DNA from: Streptomyces sp. NBC_01016
Lineage (GTDB): Bacteria > Actinomycetota > Actinomycetes > Streptomycetales > Streptomycetaceae
Length of the DNA stretch: 64,000 nucleotides
Reading direction: 5' to 3'
Assembly (NCBI RefSeq): GCF_026341035.1
Contig: NZ_JAPEOQ010000001.1
Coordinates: 4,588,001 to 4,652,000, forward strand
How positions within the stretch are numbered: the first letter of the stretch is position 1; every line of letters begins with the position of its first letter. Made by a program: the position numbers and the translations under genes. The notes under the pieces were generated by a model. The model was not told where the DNA came from, did no database searches, and was given only the letters and a program-made list of their open reading frames with translations. Positions 49,409 to 58,538 of the stretch are shown in pieces.

Positions 49409-52381
49409 ATGGAACGGCGTGAGGAACACCGCGACGGACACCACGACGAACACCACGACGACCGCCACGACGGCTGGCTGCTCACCGACCTGTACCGAGC
49501 CCTCGGAAAGCTCGGCGCGCGAGCGGACGGCGACGCCGACCGGTCCACCGCCGACGCCCCGCTCGACCAGCTGCTCGCGGCCTGCGAAGTCCTGATGAGC
49601 GACGTCGGCGAGGCCTCCACGCGCGCCGTCGCGGCCCGCGCCCTCGCCGCCTACGAGGCGCTCGACGACGCCGGCCGGCTCGCCTTCTTCGCCCACATCA
49701 CCAAGACCTACGACGCCGACGCCGACCAGGTCCGCACCGCCTACCGCCGCTGGGAAGAGGCCCGCGCCACCGGCTCCCAGGGAGAGGCGGAGCTCGTCCG
49801 CCTCTTCGACGTCGTCGAGCCGGCCCGCCAGCAGCTCCTGCGCCGCATGAACCACGCGCCCGACGCCACCCTCGCCCTGGTCCACATGCGCGCCGACCTG
49901 CGCCGCCTGCTGCCCGCCCACCCCGAACTGCGGCCCCTCGACCACGACTTCCACCACTTGCTCACCTCCTGGTTCAACCGCGGTTTCCTGCGCATGGAGG
50001 AGGTCACCGTGGACTCGCCGCCCGAGCTGCACCGGCATCTGCTGCGCGGCGAGCGGGTGCACCCGATGGCGTCCGAGGCCGAACTGCGACGCCGCATCGA
50101 GCCCGAGGACCGCCGCGTCTACGCCTTCTTCCATCCGGCCATCGGCGACGTACCCCTGATCTTCGTGGAGGTCGCCCTCGTCCGCGGGCTGCCCGACAGC
50201 ATCGCCCCGCTGCTCGAACCCGGCCCCGCGCTCGGCCCCGCGCACGCGGACACGGCGGCGCTCTACTCCATCAACAACGCGCTCGACGGCCTCGCCGGAG
50301 TCTCCTTCGGCAGCTTCCTCATCAAGCAGGTCATCGAGCAGGTCGGCGAACAACTCCCGCACCTCACGCAGTTCGCGACCTTGTCACCCATCCCCGGCTT
50401 CCGGGCGTGGCTGGAGGCGCGGGCCGGGCACGAGCCCGAACTCGCCTCCCTCGCAGCCGAGTTGAGCAACCCGGATGTCATCGACGACGCCGAGCGCATC
50501 CGCCCCCGCCTCCTCCCGGCCCTCGCCCGCTACGTCGTCGCCGAACGCCGCCCCGACGGCCGCCCCCTCGACCCTGTCGCCCGCTTCCACCTCGGCAACG
50601 GCGCCGCCGCCTGGCAGCTCGACTGGCCCGCCAACTCCTCGCCCGAGGCGTGGCGCCAGTCCTACGGCGCGATGATCAACTACCGCTACGAACCGGACCA
50701 GTTGGAGCGCCGCCACGAGGACTTCGTGCGCCGCGGCGCCGTCGCGGTCGGCGGCCCCCTCGAAGAAGACTTCCCGCAGCACGAGGCCCCGTACGACCGG
50801 GCCTCGGGGGAAAAGAAGAAAGGAACCACCCCGATGAGCACGCAGACGAGCCCCTCGACGGCGACCGCCCCCTTCCGCACCATCCACCGGTCCTTCGTCG
50901 AGCAGACGGAACTCCGGCCGGACAAGGCGCTCTTCGAGCTGCCCGACGGGCGGTCCGTGACCTACCGCGAGACCGCGGACACCGTGCGGCGCATCGCGGC
51001 GCGCCTCGTCGCCGACGGCGTGACCCCCGGCGACCGCGTCGCCATGCAGGTCGACAAGTCGGTCGAGGCCATCGCCCTCTACCTGGCGACGTTGCAGATC
51101 GGCGGCGTGTTCCTGCCGCTCAACACCGCCTACACCGGCGCCGAGATCGACTATTTCATCGGCGACGCCAAGCCCCGCGTCCTCGTCTGCCCGCCGCAGC
51201 GCCGCGCCGACCACGCCCACCGCGAGGGCCCGGACCTCGTCGTCGAGACCCTCGGCACCGCGGGCGACGGCAGCCTCCTCGAAGGCGACGCCCACCACGA
51301 CGACGTGCACGAGGCGGCGGCGGGCGACCCGGCGGCCATCCTCTACACCTCCGGCACCACGGGCCGCTCCAAGGGCGCGATCCTCACGCACGAGAACCTC
51401 GCCTCCAACTGCGAGGCGCTGCTCGGCAGTTGGCAGTTCACGTCCGAGGACCGGCTGATCCACGCCCTGCCGATCTTCCACGTCCACGGTCTCTTCGTCG
51501 CCGCCAACATGGTGCTCACCTCGGGTGCCTCCATGTTCTTCCTGCCGAAGTTCGACGCCGACGCGATCGCGGAGCTGCTGCCGCGCGCCACCGTGCTCAT
51601 GGGAGTGCCCACCTTCTACACGCGCCTGCTCAAGCACGAGAAGGTCACCCCGGAGACCTGCGCCTCCATGCGCCTGTTCGTCTCCGGCTCGGCGCCGCTG
51701 CTCGCCAGCGACCACGAGGCGTTCGAGGCCCGCACGGGACACGCCATCCTGGAGCGCTACGGCATGACCGAGACCGGCATGAACACCACCAACCCGTACG
51801 AGGGCGGGCCCCGCAAGCCCGGCACCGTCGGCAAGGCGCTGCCCGGCACCGAGATCCGCGTGGTGGACGCCGAGACCGGAAAGCCGCTGCCCGACGGCGA
51901 GGTCGGCAGCGTCGAGGTCCGCGGCCCCAACGTCTTCGCCGGCTACTGGCAGATGCCCGAGAAGACCGCCGCAGAGTTCCGCGAGGACGGCTTCTTCATC
52001 ACCGGCGACCTCGGCCTCATCGACGAGGACGGCTACCTCTGCATCTCCGGGCGCGGCAAGGACCTGATCATCTCCGGCGGCTTCAACGTCTACCCGAAGG
52101 AGATCGAGACGCTCCTCGACGCCCACCCCACGGTCCTCGAATCCGCCGTGATCGGCGTCCCGCACCCGGACTTCGGCGAGACGGTCGTCGCCGTCGTCGT
52201 CGCGGCGCCGGGCCAGGAGCCGCAGGAGCGGGACCTCATCGACTCCATCGCACCCGACCTCGCCCGCTTCAAGCACCCGCGCGCGGTACGCGTCGTGGAG
52301 TCGCTGCCCCGCAACGTCATGGGCAAGGTCCAGAAGGCCGAACTCCGCAAGAAGTACGTGGACTTGTTCGCGAAGGTCTGA
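49409..52381 (+). CDS. Malonyl-CoA decarboxylase fused in frame to malonyl-CoA synthetase
   Basis: 990 residues from the ATG at 49409 (GGGAG upstream; ATG 49367 is possible). The N terminus is His/Asp-rich (HRDGHHDEHHDDRHDG). Residues 20-465 are a malonyl-CoA decarboxylase: FNRGFLRMEEVTVDSP, ALYSINNALDGLAGVSFGSFLIK, ARFHLGNGAAAWQLDWPAN and the end INYRYEPDQLERRHEDFVRRG. After GEKKKGTTP, residues 476-990 are an AMP-forming malonyl-CoA synthetase (MatB-like): P-loop YTSGTTGRSKG at about 646, YGMTETGMNT, GDLGLIDEDGYLCISGRGKD and the C-terminal Lys block PRNVMGKVQKAELRK. Together they turn malonate into malonyl-CoA and then acetyl-CoA and CO2. The genes are usually separate; here no stop divides them, yet an AAAGGA site precedes the internal ATG at 50834, so MatB may also be made alone. 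Confidence 0.9.
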   Translation: MERREEHRDGHHDEHHDDRHDGWLLTDLYRALGKLGARADGDADRSTADAPLDQLLAACEVLMSDVGEASTRAVAARALAAYEALDDAGRLAFFAHITKTYDADADQVRTAYRRWEEARATGSQGEAELVRLFDVVEPARQQLLRRMNHAPDATLALVHMRADLRRLLPAHPELRPLDHDFHHLLTSWFNRGFLRMEEVTVDSPPELHRHLLRGERVHPMASEAELRRRIEPEDRRVYAFFHPAIGDVPLIFVEVALVRGLPDSIAPLLEPGPALGPAHADTAALYSINNALDGLAGVSFGSFLIKQVIEQVGEQLPHLTQFATLSPIPGFRAWLEARAGHEPELASLAAELSNPDVIDDAERIRPRLLPALARYVVAERRPDGRPLDPVARFHLGNGAAAWQLDWPANSSPEAWRQSYGAMINYRYEPDQLERRHEDFVRRGAVAVGGPLEEDFPQHEAPYDRASGEKKKGTTPMSTQTSPSTATAPFRTIHRSFVEQTELRPDKALFELPDGRSVTYRETADTVRRIAARLVADGVTPGDRVAMQVDKSVEAIALYLATLQIGGVFLPLNTAYTGAEIDYFIGDAKPRVLVCPPQRRADHAHREGPDLVVETLGTAGDGSLLEGDAHHDDVHEAAAGDPAAILYTSGTTGRSKGAILTHENLASNCEALLGSWQFTSEDRLIHALPIFHVHGLFVAANMVLTSGASMFFLPKFDADAIAELLPRATVLMGVPTFYTRLLKHEKVTPETCASMRLFVSGSAPLLASDHEAFEARTGHAILERYGMTETGMNTTNPYEGGPRKPGTVGKALPGTEIRVVDAETGKPLPDGEVGSVEVRGPNVFAGYWQMPEKTAAEFREDGFFITGDLGLIDEDGYLCISGRGKDLIISGGFNVYPKEIETLLDAHPTVLESAVIGVPHPDFGETVVAVVVAAPGQEPQERDLIDSIAPDLARFKHPRAVRVVESLPRNVMGKVQKAELRKKYVDLFAKV

Positions 52382-52501
52382 CCTCTACCCGTGCCTCGAC
52401 CCGAACCACTACCCGGTACCTCTACCTGTCCTTACGTTCCCCATCTCCACCCCCCACGTTCTCGCTTACTTACTTCCCGGTCTCTCAATGTGGAGAAGAC
52501 G

Positions 52502-52930
52502 ATGGTCCTCTATGGAGTGGCAGCGCTGGCGGTGTGCATGCTCACGGGCACGCTCGTCGGTGAATACCTGGGCGAGGCGCTCGGCGTCGACGCCAATGTC
52601 GGCGGCGTCGGCTTCGCCATGATCATGCTCGTGTTCGCGACCCACTGGCTGCGTCAGAAGGGCAAGTTCCCCGAGGCGAGCGAACAGGGCGTGCTCTTCT
52701 GGAGCGCGATGTACATCCCGATCGTCATCGCGATGGCGTCGACCCAGAACGTGTACAAGGCCGTCACCGGCGGCCCGATGGCCCTGCTGGCCGGGTTCGT
52801 CGCGCTCGTCGCAGGGTTCGCCCTGGTGCCGGTGATCGCGCGGATCGGCGGAAAAGGGGAACCCCTGCCGCCCCTGAGTGACGCGGGCGCGGAAGCGGCG
52901 GAGCCCGCCACCGAGAAGCAGGGGGCCTGA
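52502..52930 (+). CDS. madL: Malonate transporter subunit MadL
   Basis: 142 residues from the ATG at 52502 (GGAGAAG upstream; a GTG four codons earlier is possible). Four hydrophobic segments with the MadL pattern: CMLTGTLVGEYLGEALGVDANVGGVGFAMIML and SEQGVLFWSAMYIPIVIAMASTQNV, followed by a short charged tail. With MadM it forms the Na+- or H+-linked malonate carrier. It lies 120 bases after the synthetase domain and 1 base before madM, completing the malonate operon with uptake. Confidence 0.88.
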   Translation: MVLYGVAALAVCMLTGTLVGEYLGEALGVDANVGGVGFAMIMLVFATHWLRQKGKFPEASEQGVLFWSAMYIPIVIAMASTQNVYKAVTGGPMALLAGFVALVAGFALVPVIARIGGKGEPLPPLSDAGAEAAEPATEKQGA

Positions 52931-52931
52931 C

Positions 52932-53696
52932 GTGGATACGTTCGTCTCCGTCTGCAAGGACAACGGGCTCATAGTCGCCTTCGCCCTCGTCGGCACGCTG
53001 ATGCTGGTCTCGGCATGGCTGTCCAAGAAGCTGACCCGAGGGCGGCTGCAGGGCTCCGCCATTGCCATCGTGCTCGGCCTCGCGCTCGCCTACTGGGGCG
53101 GCTCGGCGACCGGGGGAGAGGCGGGGATCGCCGACATCACCGCGCTCTCCGGGATGAGCCTGATGGGCGGGGCCATGCTCCGCGACTTCGCGATCGTCTC
53201 CACCGCGTACGGCGTCGACCTGAAGGAGATCAAGGGGGCGGGGCCCGCCGGCGCCCTGTCGATCCTGCTCGGCGTCGTCGTCTCCTTCGTCGCCGGGGCG
53301 CTCGTCGCGGCGCTGTTCGGCTACCGGGACGCGGCCTCGCTCGCAACCATCGGCGCGGGCGCGGCCACGTACATCGTGGGCCCCGTCACGGGCACCGCGG
53401 TGGGCGCGAGTTCGGACGTGATCGCGCTGTCGGTCGCCGCGGGGCTGGTCAAGTCCGTGGTGGTGATGGTGGGTACGCCGCTGGTCGCGCGCCTGATCGG
53501 CCTGAACAACGCCAAGTCGGCGATGGCCTTCGGCGGCCTGCTCGGCACCACGTCCGGCGTGGCCGGCGGCCTCGCGGCCACCGACAAGCGGCTCGTCCCG
53601 TACGGGGCGATGACCGCCACCTTCTACACGGGCGTCGGCTGCCTCCTCGGCCCCTCGCTTTTCTACGTGTCGTTGAGGGCGCTCGTCGGCGGCTGA
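52932..53696 (+). CDS. madM: Malonate transporter subunit MadM
   Basis: 254 residues from the GTG at 52932, immediately after the madL stop. About eight hydrophobic segments; MadM blocks are VCKDNGLIVAFALVGTLML, ADITALSGMSLMGGAMLRDFAIVSTAYG, ATIGAGAATYIVGPVTGTAVGASSDVIALSVAAG (read in parts) and KSAMAFGGLLGTTSGVAGGLAATD. It is the larger membrane subunit of the malonate carrier. A terminator hairpin follows at 53711-53737. Confidence 0.9.
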   Translation: MDTFVSVCKDNGLIVAFALVGTLMLVSAWLSKKLTRGRLQGSAIAIVLGLALAYWGGSATGGEAGIADITALSGMSLMGGAMLRDFAIVSTAYGVDLKEIKGAGPAGALSILLGVVVSFVAGALVAALFGYRDAASLATIGAGAATYIVGPVTGTAVGASSDVIALSVAAGLVKSVVVMVGTPLVARLIGLNNAKSAMAFGGLLGTTSGVAGGLAATDKRLVPYGAMTATFYTGVGCLLGPSLFYVSLRALVGG

Positions 53697-53710
53697 CAGG
53701 AAAGACGGAT

Positions 53711-53737
53711 GGGGCCTGCGCCGGGTTGCCGGGCCCC
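53711..53737 (+). terminator. Terminator after the malonate operon
   Basis: GGGGCC (53711-53716) and GGCCCC (53732-53737) with inner CCGG pairs, 14 bases after the madM stop and followed by TTCCGCG. Confidence 0.65.
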
Positions 53738-53740
53738 TTC

Positions 53741-53787
53741 CGCGTTCGTAGCACAGCACCACTTTCGCGTTCGTAGCACCGCACCAT
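53741..53787. repeat. 25-bp tandem repeat, two copies
   Basis: CGCGTTCGTAGCAC-x-GCACCA starts at 53741 and again at 53766; the copies differ at a few bases. It lies between the terminator and the secreted SGNH hydrolase gene and may overlap its promoter. Confidence 0.8.
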
Positions 53788-53821
53788 CCAGACTCCCGTT
53801 CACCGGAAGAAGGTTGTGCAC

Positions 53822-55096
53822 ATGCCTCGACTTCGTACGCTCACGACCGTCGCAGCGGCCGTCCTCGCCATCGCGGGCGGCGGCCTCGCCGCTGCCCCGC
53901 ACCCTGCCGAGGCCAGACCCGGACAGGCCGGTGGCAACGCCTGGTTCACCTCATGGGCCCAGTCCCAGCAGGACGCGGGGACGGATCGGCTGCGCGACCA
54001 GTCCGTCCGCACCGTCACGCATCTCAGCCAGGGCGGGGACGGCGTCCGCGTCCGCATCCAGAACACCTTCGGCGCGGCGCCCCTGGAGATCGGCGGCGCC
54101 TCCGTCGGCCTGAGCGGCGACGGGGCGTCCATCAAGGGCGACACTCACCCCGTCCGCTTCGACGGAAAGACCCACGTCACCGTTCCCGCGGGCGGCGAGG
54201 TGTGGAGCGACCCCGCCGACCTCGACACGGCCGCCCAGGACGACGTGGCTGTCTCCGTAGCGCTCAAGGGCGCGGCCACCCCCGGCCAGCACCGCACCGC
54301 GCTGCGCACCAACTACCTCACGCCGGAGGGCACCGGCGACCGCACCGCCGACACCAGCGGCGCCGCGTACACCAAGACCGTCGACGCCACCTACCTGGTG
54401 AGCGCGGTCGATGTGCACAACCCCCGCCTCAAGGGCAGCGCGGTCGCCTACGGCAGCTCGGTCGTCGACGGCGTCGGCAGCACCAACTGCGGCCCCGGCT
54501 GCACCGAGACCGGCACCAACCGCCGCTGGACCGACGACCTCGCGCGCCGCGTGCACGCCGAACTCCCGCGCACCGACCAGGTCGCGATCGCCAACGCGGG
54601 CATCAGCGGCACGACGAGCGCGGCCGACTGCCCCGGCGCCCCGTCGAACGTGAAGGGCCTCGACGCCGCGAGCCGCCTCAAGAGGGACGTCCTCGCCCTG
54701 CACGGCGTCACCTCGGTCCTGTTCTACTACGGCACCAACGACCTCGCCTTCGGCTGCGACGGTGACCAGATCCTGGCCAGCTACAAGAAGGTCTTCAAGG
54801 AACTGCGCGACGCCGGAATCAGGATCTACGTCACGCCCATCACACCCCGCCCCGGCTACACGGACCAGAACAACCTGGACCGCCACACGGTCAACCTCTT
54901 TACGAAGAAGGCGAGTTCGTGCTCCGGGACCTGTGACGGCGTCATGGACTTCGACGAGGTCCTGAAGGACCCGCTGCACCCGAACAGCATCAAGCCCGCG
55001 TACGACAACGGGGACGGCGTCCACGCGAACATCGCCGGGCAGCAGGCGATCGCCGAATCGATCTCGCTGCGGATGCTGACGGCAGGGACCCGGTAA
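53822..55096 (+). CDS. Secreted SGNH/GDSL-type hydrolase
   Basis: 424 residues from the ATG at 53822 (GAAGAAGG eight bases upstream; a GTG at 53816 is too close to it). A signal peptide (about 1-33, ending ARPGQAGG) is followed by an N-terminal beta-rich domain and the SGNH fold: block I VAYGSSVVDGVGS with Ser nucleophile (G-S-S in place of G-D-S), block II AIANAGISG, block III FYYGTNDLAFG and block V DGVHANIAGQQ with the catalytic His. Four cysteines fit an exported enzyme. Such proteins de-esterify acetylated sugars, lipids or peptides outside the cell. Confidence 0.9.
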   Translation: MPRLRTLTTVAAAVLAIAGGGLAAAPHPAEARPGQAGGNAWFTSWAQSQQDAGTDRLRDQSVRTVTHLSQGGDGVRVRIQNTFGAAPLEIGGASVGLSGDGASIKGDTHPVRFDGKTHVTVPAGGEVWSDPADLDTAAQDDVAVSVALKGAATPGQHRTALRTNYLTPEGTGDRTADTSGAAYTKTVDATYLVSAVDVHNPRLKGSAVAYGSSVVDGVGSTNCGPGCTETGTNRRWTDDLARRVHAELPRTDQVAIANAGISGTTSAADCPGAPSNVKGLDAASRLKRDVLALHGVTSVLFYYGTNDLAFGCDGDQILASYKKVFKELRDAGIRIYVTPITPRPGYTDQNNLDRHTVNLFTKKASSCSGTCDGVMDFDEVLKDPLHPNSIKPAYDNGDGVHANIAGQQAIAESISLRMLTAGTR

Positions 55097-55114
55097 ACGA
55101 AATCCGACGTGGAT

Positions 55115-55135
55115 TTGCCTAAAGGTATTAGGCAA
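55115..55135. promoter_or_regulatory. 8-5-8 inverted repeat, probable TetR operator
   Basis: TTGCCTAA-AGGTA-TTAGGCAA, a perfect inverted repeat 56 bases before the TetR start codon in an AT-rich stretch. Its shape and position are those of an autoregulatory TetR site. Confidence 0.8.
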
Positions 55136-55190
55136 GTGCAGAATCGTTTTCGGTAACAGTGATGGGGGCTGAGGGAGAGGGCGTACGGTC

Positions 55191-55763
55191 ATGGCGCGTG
55201 CCGGATTGACCGCGGAGCGGCTGGCCCGGGCCGGTGCCGAACTGGCCGACGAGGTCGGCTTCGAGCATGTGACCGTCTCGGCCCTCGCCCGGCAGTTCGA
55301 CGTCAAGGTCGCGAGCCTGTACTCGCACGTGAAGAACTCGCACGACCTGAAGACGCGGATCGCCCTGATCGCCCTGCAGGAGCTGGCCGACCTTGCCGCC
55401 GACGCTCTCGCGGGGCGGTCCGGCAAGGACGCGCTCACCGCTCTCGCCAACGTCTACCGCGACTACGCCCGCTCGCACCCGGGCCGCTACGCCTCCGCCC
55501 AGTACCGGCTCGATCCGGAGGCGGCTGCGGCGAGCGCGGGCGTGCGGCACGCGCAGATGACGCGGGCCGTGCTGCGCGGCTACGACCTCACCGAACCCGA
55601 CCAGACCCACGCCGTCCGGCTCCTGGGCAGCGTCTTCCACGGCTACGTCAGCCTCGAACTGGCCGGCGGATTCAGCCACAGCGCACCCGACTCGGGCGAG
55701 AGCTGGGCGCGCAGCCTGGACGCGCTCGACGCGCTGCTTCGCAACTGGCCCGCGCAGGCGTGA
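55191..55763 (+). CDS. TetR-family regulator with WHG-type C-terminal domain
   Basis: 190 residues, ATG with GGAGAGG eight bases upstream. Helix-turn-helix at about 8-52 (ERLARAGAELADEVGFEHVTVSALARQFDVKVASLYSHVKN, read in parts). The C-terminal domain has the conserved LGSVFHGYVSLELAGGF segment near residue 145 that marks the WHG subgroup. It probably represses itself and the SGNH gene 67 bases downstream through the 55115-55135 site. Confidence 0.88.
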   Translation: MARAGLTAERLARAGAELADEVGFEHVTVSALARQFDVKVASLYSHVKNSHDLKTRIALIALQELADLAADALAGRSGKDALTALANVYRDYARSHPGRYASAQYRLDPEAAAASAGVRHAQMTRAVLRGYDLTEPDQTHAVRLLGSVFHGYVSLELAGGFSHSAPDSGESWARSLDALDALLRNWPAQA

Positions 55764-55830
55764 ACCGGCGCCCGCCGCGCGACCTGCCCGGCGAGTCATC
55801 CACATCCTTGATCAACAGATTGACGCCACC

Positions 55831-57021
55831 ATGAGCACCCCGAATCCCGTCCATGAGTTGACTGAGTTGACGACTACACCGCTGACGGACGACCTCGTCC
55901 ACGGTGCGATCGACATTGAGCGCACCGCTCGCGGCCTCCTCCCGCACCGCCTCCCCGCCTGGGCCCGCGCCCAGAACACGGACGGCCAGCTGGCCATGGC
56001 CGAGTCGCAGCCCTCCGGCGTCCGCCTCGCCTTCCGCACCCGCGCCACCGTCGTCGAACTCGACACGGTGCCGACCAAGCGCGTCTACGTAGGCGTGCCG
56101 CCGCGCCCCGACGGCCTCTACGACCTGCTCGTGGACGGTCGGCTCGCCGGGCAGGGGAGTGTGGCAGGCGGCGACACCCTGACCATCGACATGGGCGCGG
56201 GCACTTTCGAGCACACGCCCGGGGAGCCGGGCACGCTCCGGTTCGCCGGTCTGCCCGACGCCCTCAAGACCGTCGAGATCTGGCTGCCGCACAACGAGAC
56301 CACCGAGCTCGTCGCCCTGCGCACGGACGCACCCGTGGAGCCCACCGCGCCCCTCGGGAGCTCCGGCCGCAAGGTGTGGCTGCACCACGGCAGCTCCATC
56401 AGTCACGGCTCCGACGCCGCGAGCCCGACCGCGACCTGGCCCGCGCTCGCCGCCTCCCTCGGCGGCGTCGACCTCGTCAACCTGGGCTTCGGCGGCGGCG
56501 CCCTGCTCGACCCGTTCACCGCGCGCACCCTGCGGGACACCCCGGCCGACATGATCAGCGTCAAGATGGGGATCAACCTCGTCAATGCCGACCTGATGCG
56601 GATGCGGGCCTTCACCCCCGCCGTGCACGGCTTCCTCGACACCGTCCGTGAGGGGCACCCGACCACCCCGCTCCTCGTCGTCTCGCCGATCCTGTGCCCG
56701 ATCCACGAGGAGACGCCCGGCCCGCTCATGCCCGACTTCAGCTCCGTCGCCGAGGGGCAGATGCGCTTCAAGGCCACCGGCGACCCGGCGGAGGTGGCCC
56801 AGGGCAGGCTCACCCTCGAAACCATCCGCGCCGAACTCGCCCGCATCGTCGCCCAGCGCGCCGCCGACGACCCGCACCTGCACTACCTCGACGGCCGCGA
56901 ACTGTACGGCGAGGCCGACCACGAGGAACTCCCGCTGCCGGACGCCGTCCACCCCGATGCGGCCGCCCACCGCCGCATCGGCGAACGCTTCGCCGAGCTG
57001 GGGCTCGGCCCCCTGAAATGA
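55831..57021 (+). CDS. Cytoplasmic SGNH/GDSL-type hydrolase (two-domain)
   Basis: 396 residues, no signal peptide. An N-terminal beta-sandwich domain (about 20-175: LPAWARAQNTDGQLAMAESQPSGVRL) precedes an SGNH domain: block I VWLHHGSSISHGSDA with the Ser nucleophile near 190, VNLGFGGGALLDPFTA near 215, ISVKMGINLVN (block III, Asn) near 245 and VHPDAAAHRRIGERF (block V, His) near 375. The fold matches carbohydrate acetylesterases acting on small sugars inside the cell. It probably forms an operon with the TetR gene. Confidence 0.86.
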   Translation: MSTPNPVHELTELTTTPLTDDLVHGAIDIERTARGLLPHRLPAWARAQNTDGQLAMAESQPSGVRLAFRTRATVVELDTVPTKRVYVGVPPRPDGLYDLLVDGRLAGQGSVAGGDTLTIDMGAGTFEHTPGEPGTLRFAGLPDALKTVEIWLPHNETTELVALRTDAPVEPTAPLGSSGRKVWLHHGSSISHGSDAASPTATWPALAASLGGVDLVNLGFGGGALLDPFTARTLRDTPADMISVKMGINLVNADLMRMRAFTPAVHGFLDTVREGHPTTPLLVVSPILCPIHEETPGPLMPDFSSVAEGQMRFKATGDPAEVAQGRLTLETIRAELARIVAQRAADDPHLHYLDGRELYGEADHEELPLPDAVHPDAAAHRRIGERFAELGLGPLK

Positions 57022-57075
57022 CAGCCGAGCGGGCGGGTTAGCATATGAGCGCCGCCTAGCTCGAAAGAGACGCAC

Positions 57076-58521
57076 GTGACTGTCAACGACGACTCGTTCA
57101 CCAACTGGAAGCACCGTGAGGAGACCGCGGAGGCAATGATCCCGATCATCGGGAAGCTGCACCGCGAGCGGGACGTGAACGTCCTGCTGCACAGCCGCTC
57201 CTTGGTGAACAAGTCGGTGGTCAGCCTGCTGAAGGCCCACCGATTCGCCCGCCAGATCGCCGGCGAGGAGCTCTCGGTCACCGAGACGATGCCCTTCCTG
57301 AGGGCCCTCGCCGACCTCGACCTGGGGCCCTCCCAGATCGACCTCGGCATCCTCGCGATGACGTACAAGACCGACGACCGGGGCTTGAGCGTCGAGGAGT
57401 TCACCGCCGAGGCCGTCGCCGGCGCGACCGGCGCCCTGAAGCTGGAGCGCGGTGAGGGCCGCGACGTCGTCCTCTACGGCTTCGGCCGCATCGGCCGCCT
57501 CGTCGCCCGCCTGCTCATCGAGAAGGCGGGATCCGGCAACGGTCTGCGCCTGCGCGCCATCGTCGTGCGCGGCGGCGGTGAGCAGGACCTCGTGAAGCGG
57601 GCCTCGCTGCTGCGTCGCGACTCGATCCACGGCCAGTTCCAGGGCACGATCACCGTTGACGAGGCGAACAGCACGATCAACGCCAACGGCAACGCGATCA
57701 AGGTGATCTACGCCAACGACCCGTCCGAGGTCGACTACACGGCGTACGGCATCAAGGACGCCATCCTGATCGACAACACCGGCAAGTGGCGCGACCGCGA
57801 GGGCCTCTCCGCGCACCTGCGGCCCGGCATCGACAAGGTCGTGCTCACCGCGCCCGGCAAGGGTGACGTGCCGAACATCGTGCACGGCGTCAACCACGAC
57901 ACGATCAAGCCGGACGAGCAGATCCTGTCCTGCGCCTCCTGCACCACGAACGCGATCGTGCCGCCGCTCAAGGCGATGGCCGACGAGTACGGGGTGGAGC
58001 GCGGTCACGTGGAGACCGTTCACTCGTTCACGAATGACCAGAACCTGCTGGACAACTACCACAAGGCCGACCGTCGCGGCCGGTCCGCGCCGCTCAACAT
58101 GGTCATCACGGAGACCGGCGCCGCCTCCGCCGTCGCGAAGGCCCTGCCGGACCTCAAGGCGCCGATCACCGGCTCCTCGATCCGCGTCCCCGTCCCGGAC
58201 GTCTCGATCGCGATCCTCAGCCTGCGGCTCGGCCGCGAGACCAGCCGCGAAGAGGTCCTCGACCACCTGCGCGACGTCTCGCTGAACTCGCCGCTGCGCC
58301 GCCAGATCGACTTCACGGACTCGCCCGACGCGGTCTCCAGCGACTTCCTCGGGTCCCGGCACGCCTCGATCGTCGACGCGGGCGCGACCAAGGTCGACGG
58401 CGATAACGCGATCCTCTACCTCTGGTACGACAACGAGTTCGGCTACTCGTGCCAGGTGATCCGCGTCGTCCAGCACGTCTCCGGCGTCGAGTACCCGACG
58501 TTCCCGGCGCCCACCGCCTGA
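57076..58521 (+). CDS. gap: Glyceraldehyde-3-phosphate dehydrogenase, long form
   Basis: 481 residues from the GTG at 57076 (GAAAGAG upstream), about 145 longer than a standard GAPDH. Residues 1-125 are an extra helical N-terminal region (NWKHREETAEAMIPIIGKLHRERDVN). The GAPDH part has the NAD motif VVLYGFGRIGRLVARLLIE near 135, the catalytic Cys in SCASCTTNA near 290, the His in HSFTNDQ near 320 and YDNEFGYS near the end. Streptomycetes carry such long GAPDH paralogues in addition to the glycolytic one; a gluconeogenic or NADP role is possible but not shown. It ends in a strong terminator. Confidence 0.92.
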   Translation: MTVNDDSFTNWKHREETAEAMIPIIGKLHRERDVNVLLHSRSLVNKSVVSLLKAHRFARQIAGEELSVTETMPFLRALADLDLGPSQIDLGILAMTYKTDDRGLSVEEFTAEAVAGATGALKLERGEGRDVVLYGFGRIGRLVARLLIEKAGSGNGLRLRAIVVRGGGEQDLVKRASLLRRDSIHGQFQGTITVDEANSTINANGNAIKVIYANDPSEVDYTAYGIKDAILIDNTGKWRDREGLSAHLRPGIDKVVLTAPGKGDVPNIVHGVNHDTIKPDEQILSCASCTTNAIVPPLKAMADEYGVERGHVETVHSFTNDQNLLDNYHKADRRGRSAPLNMVITETGAASAVAKALPDLKAPITGSSIRVPVPDVSIAILSLRLGRETSREEVLDHLRDVSLNSPLRRQIDFTDSPDAVSSDFLGSRHASIVDAGATKVDGDNAILYLWYDNEFGYSCQVIRVVQHVSGVEYPTFPAPTA

Positions 58522-58538
58522 CGCCCGGTACCTCTGCC

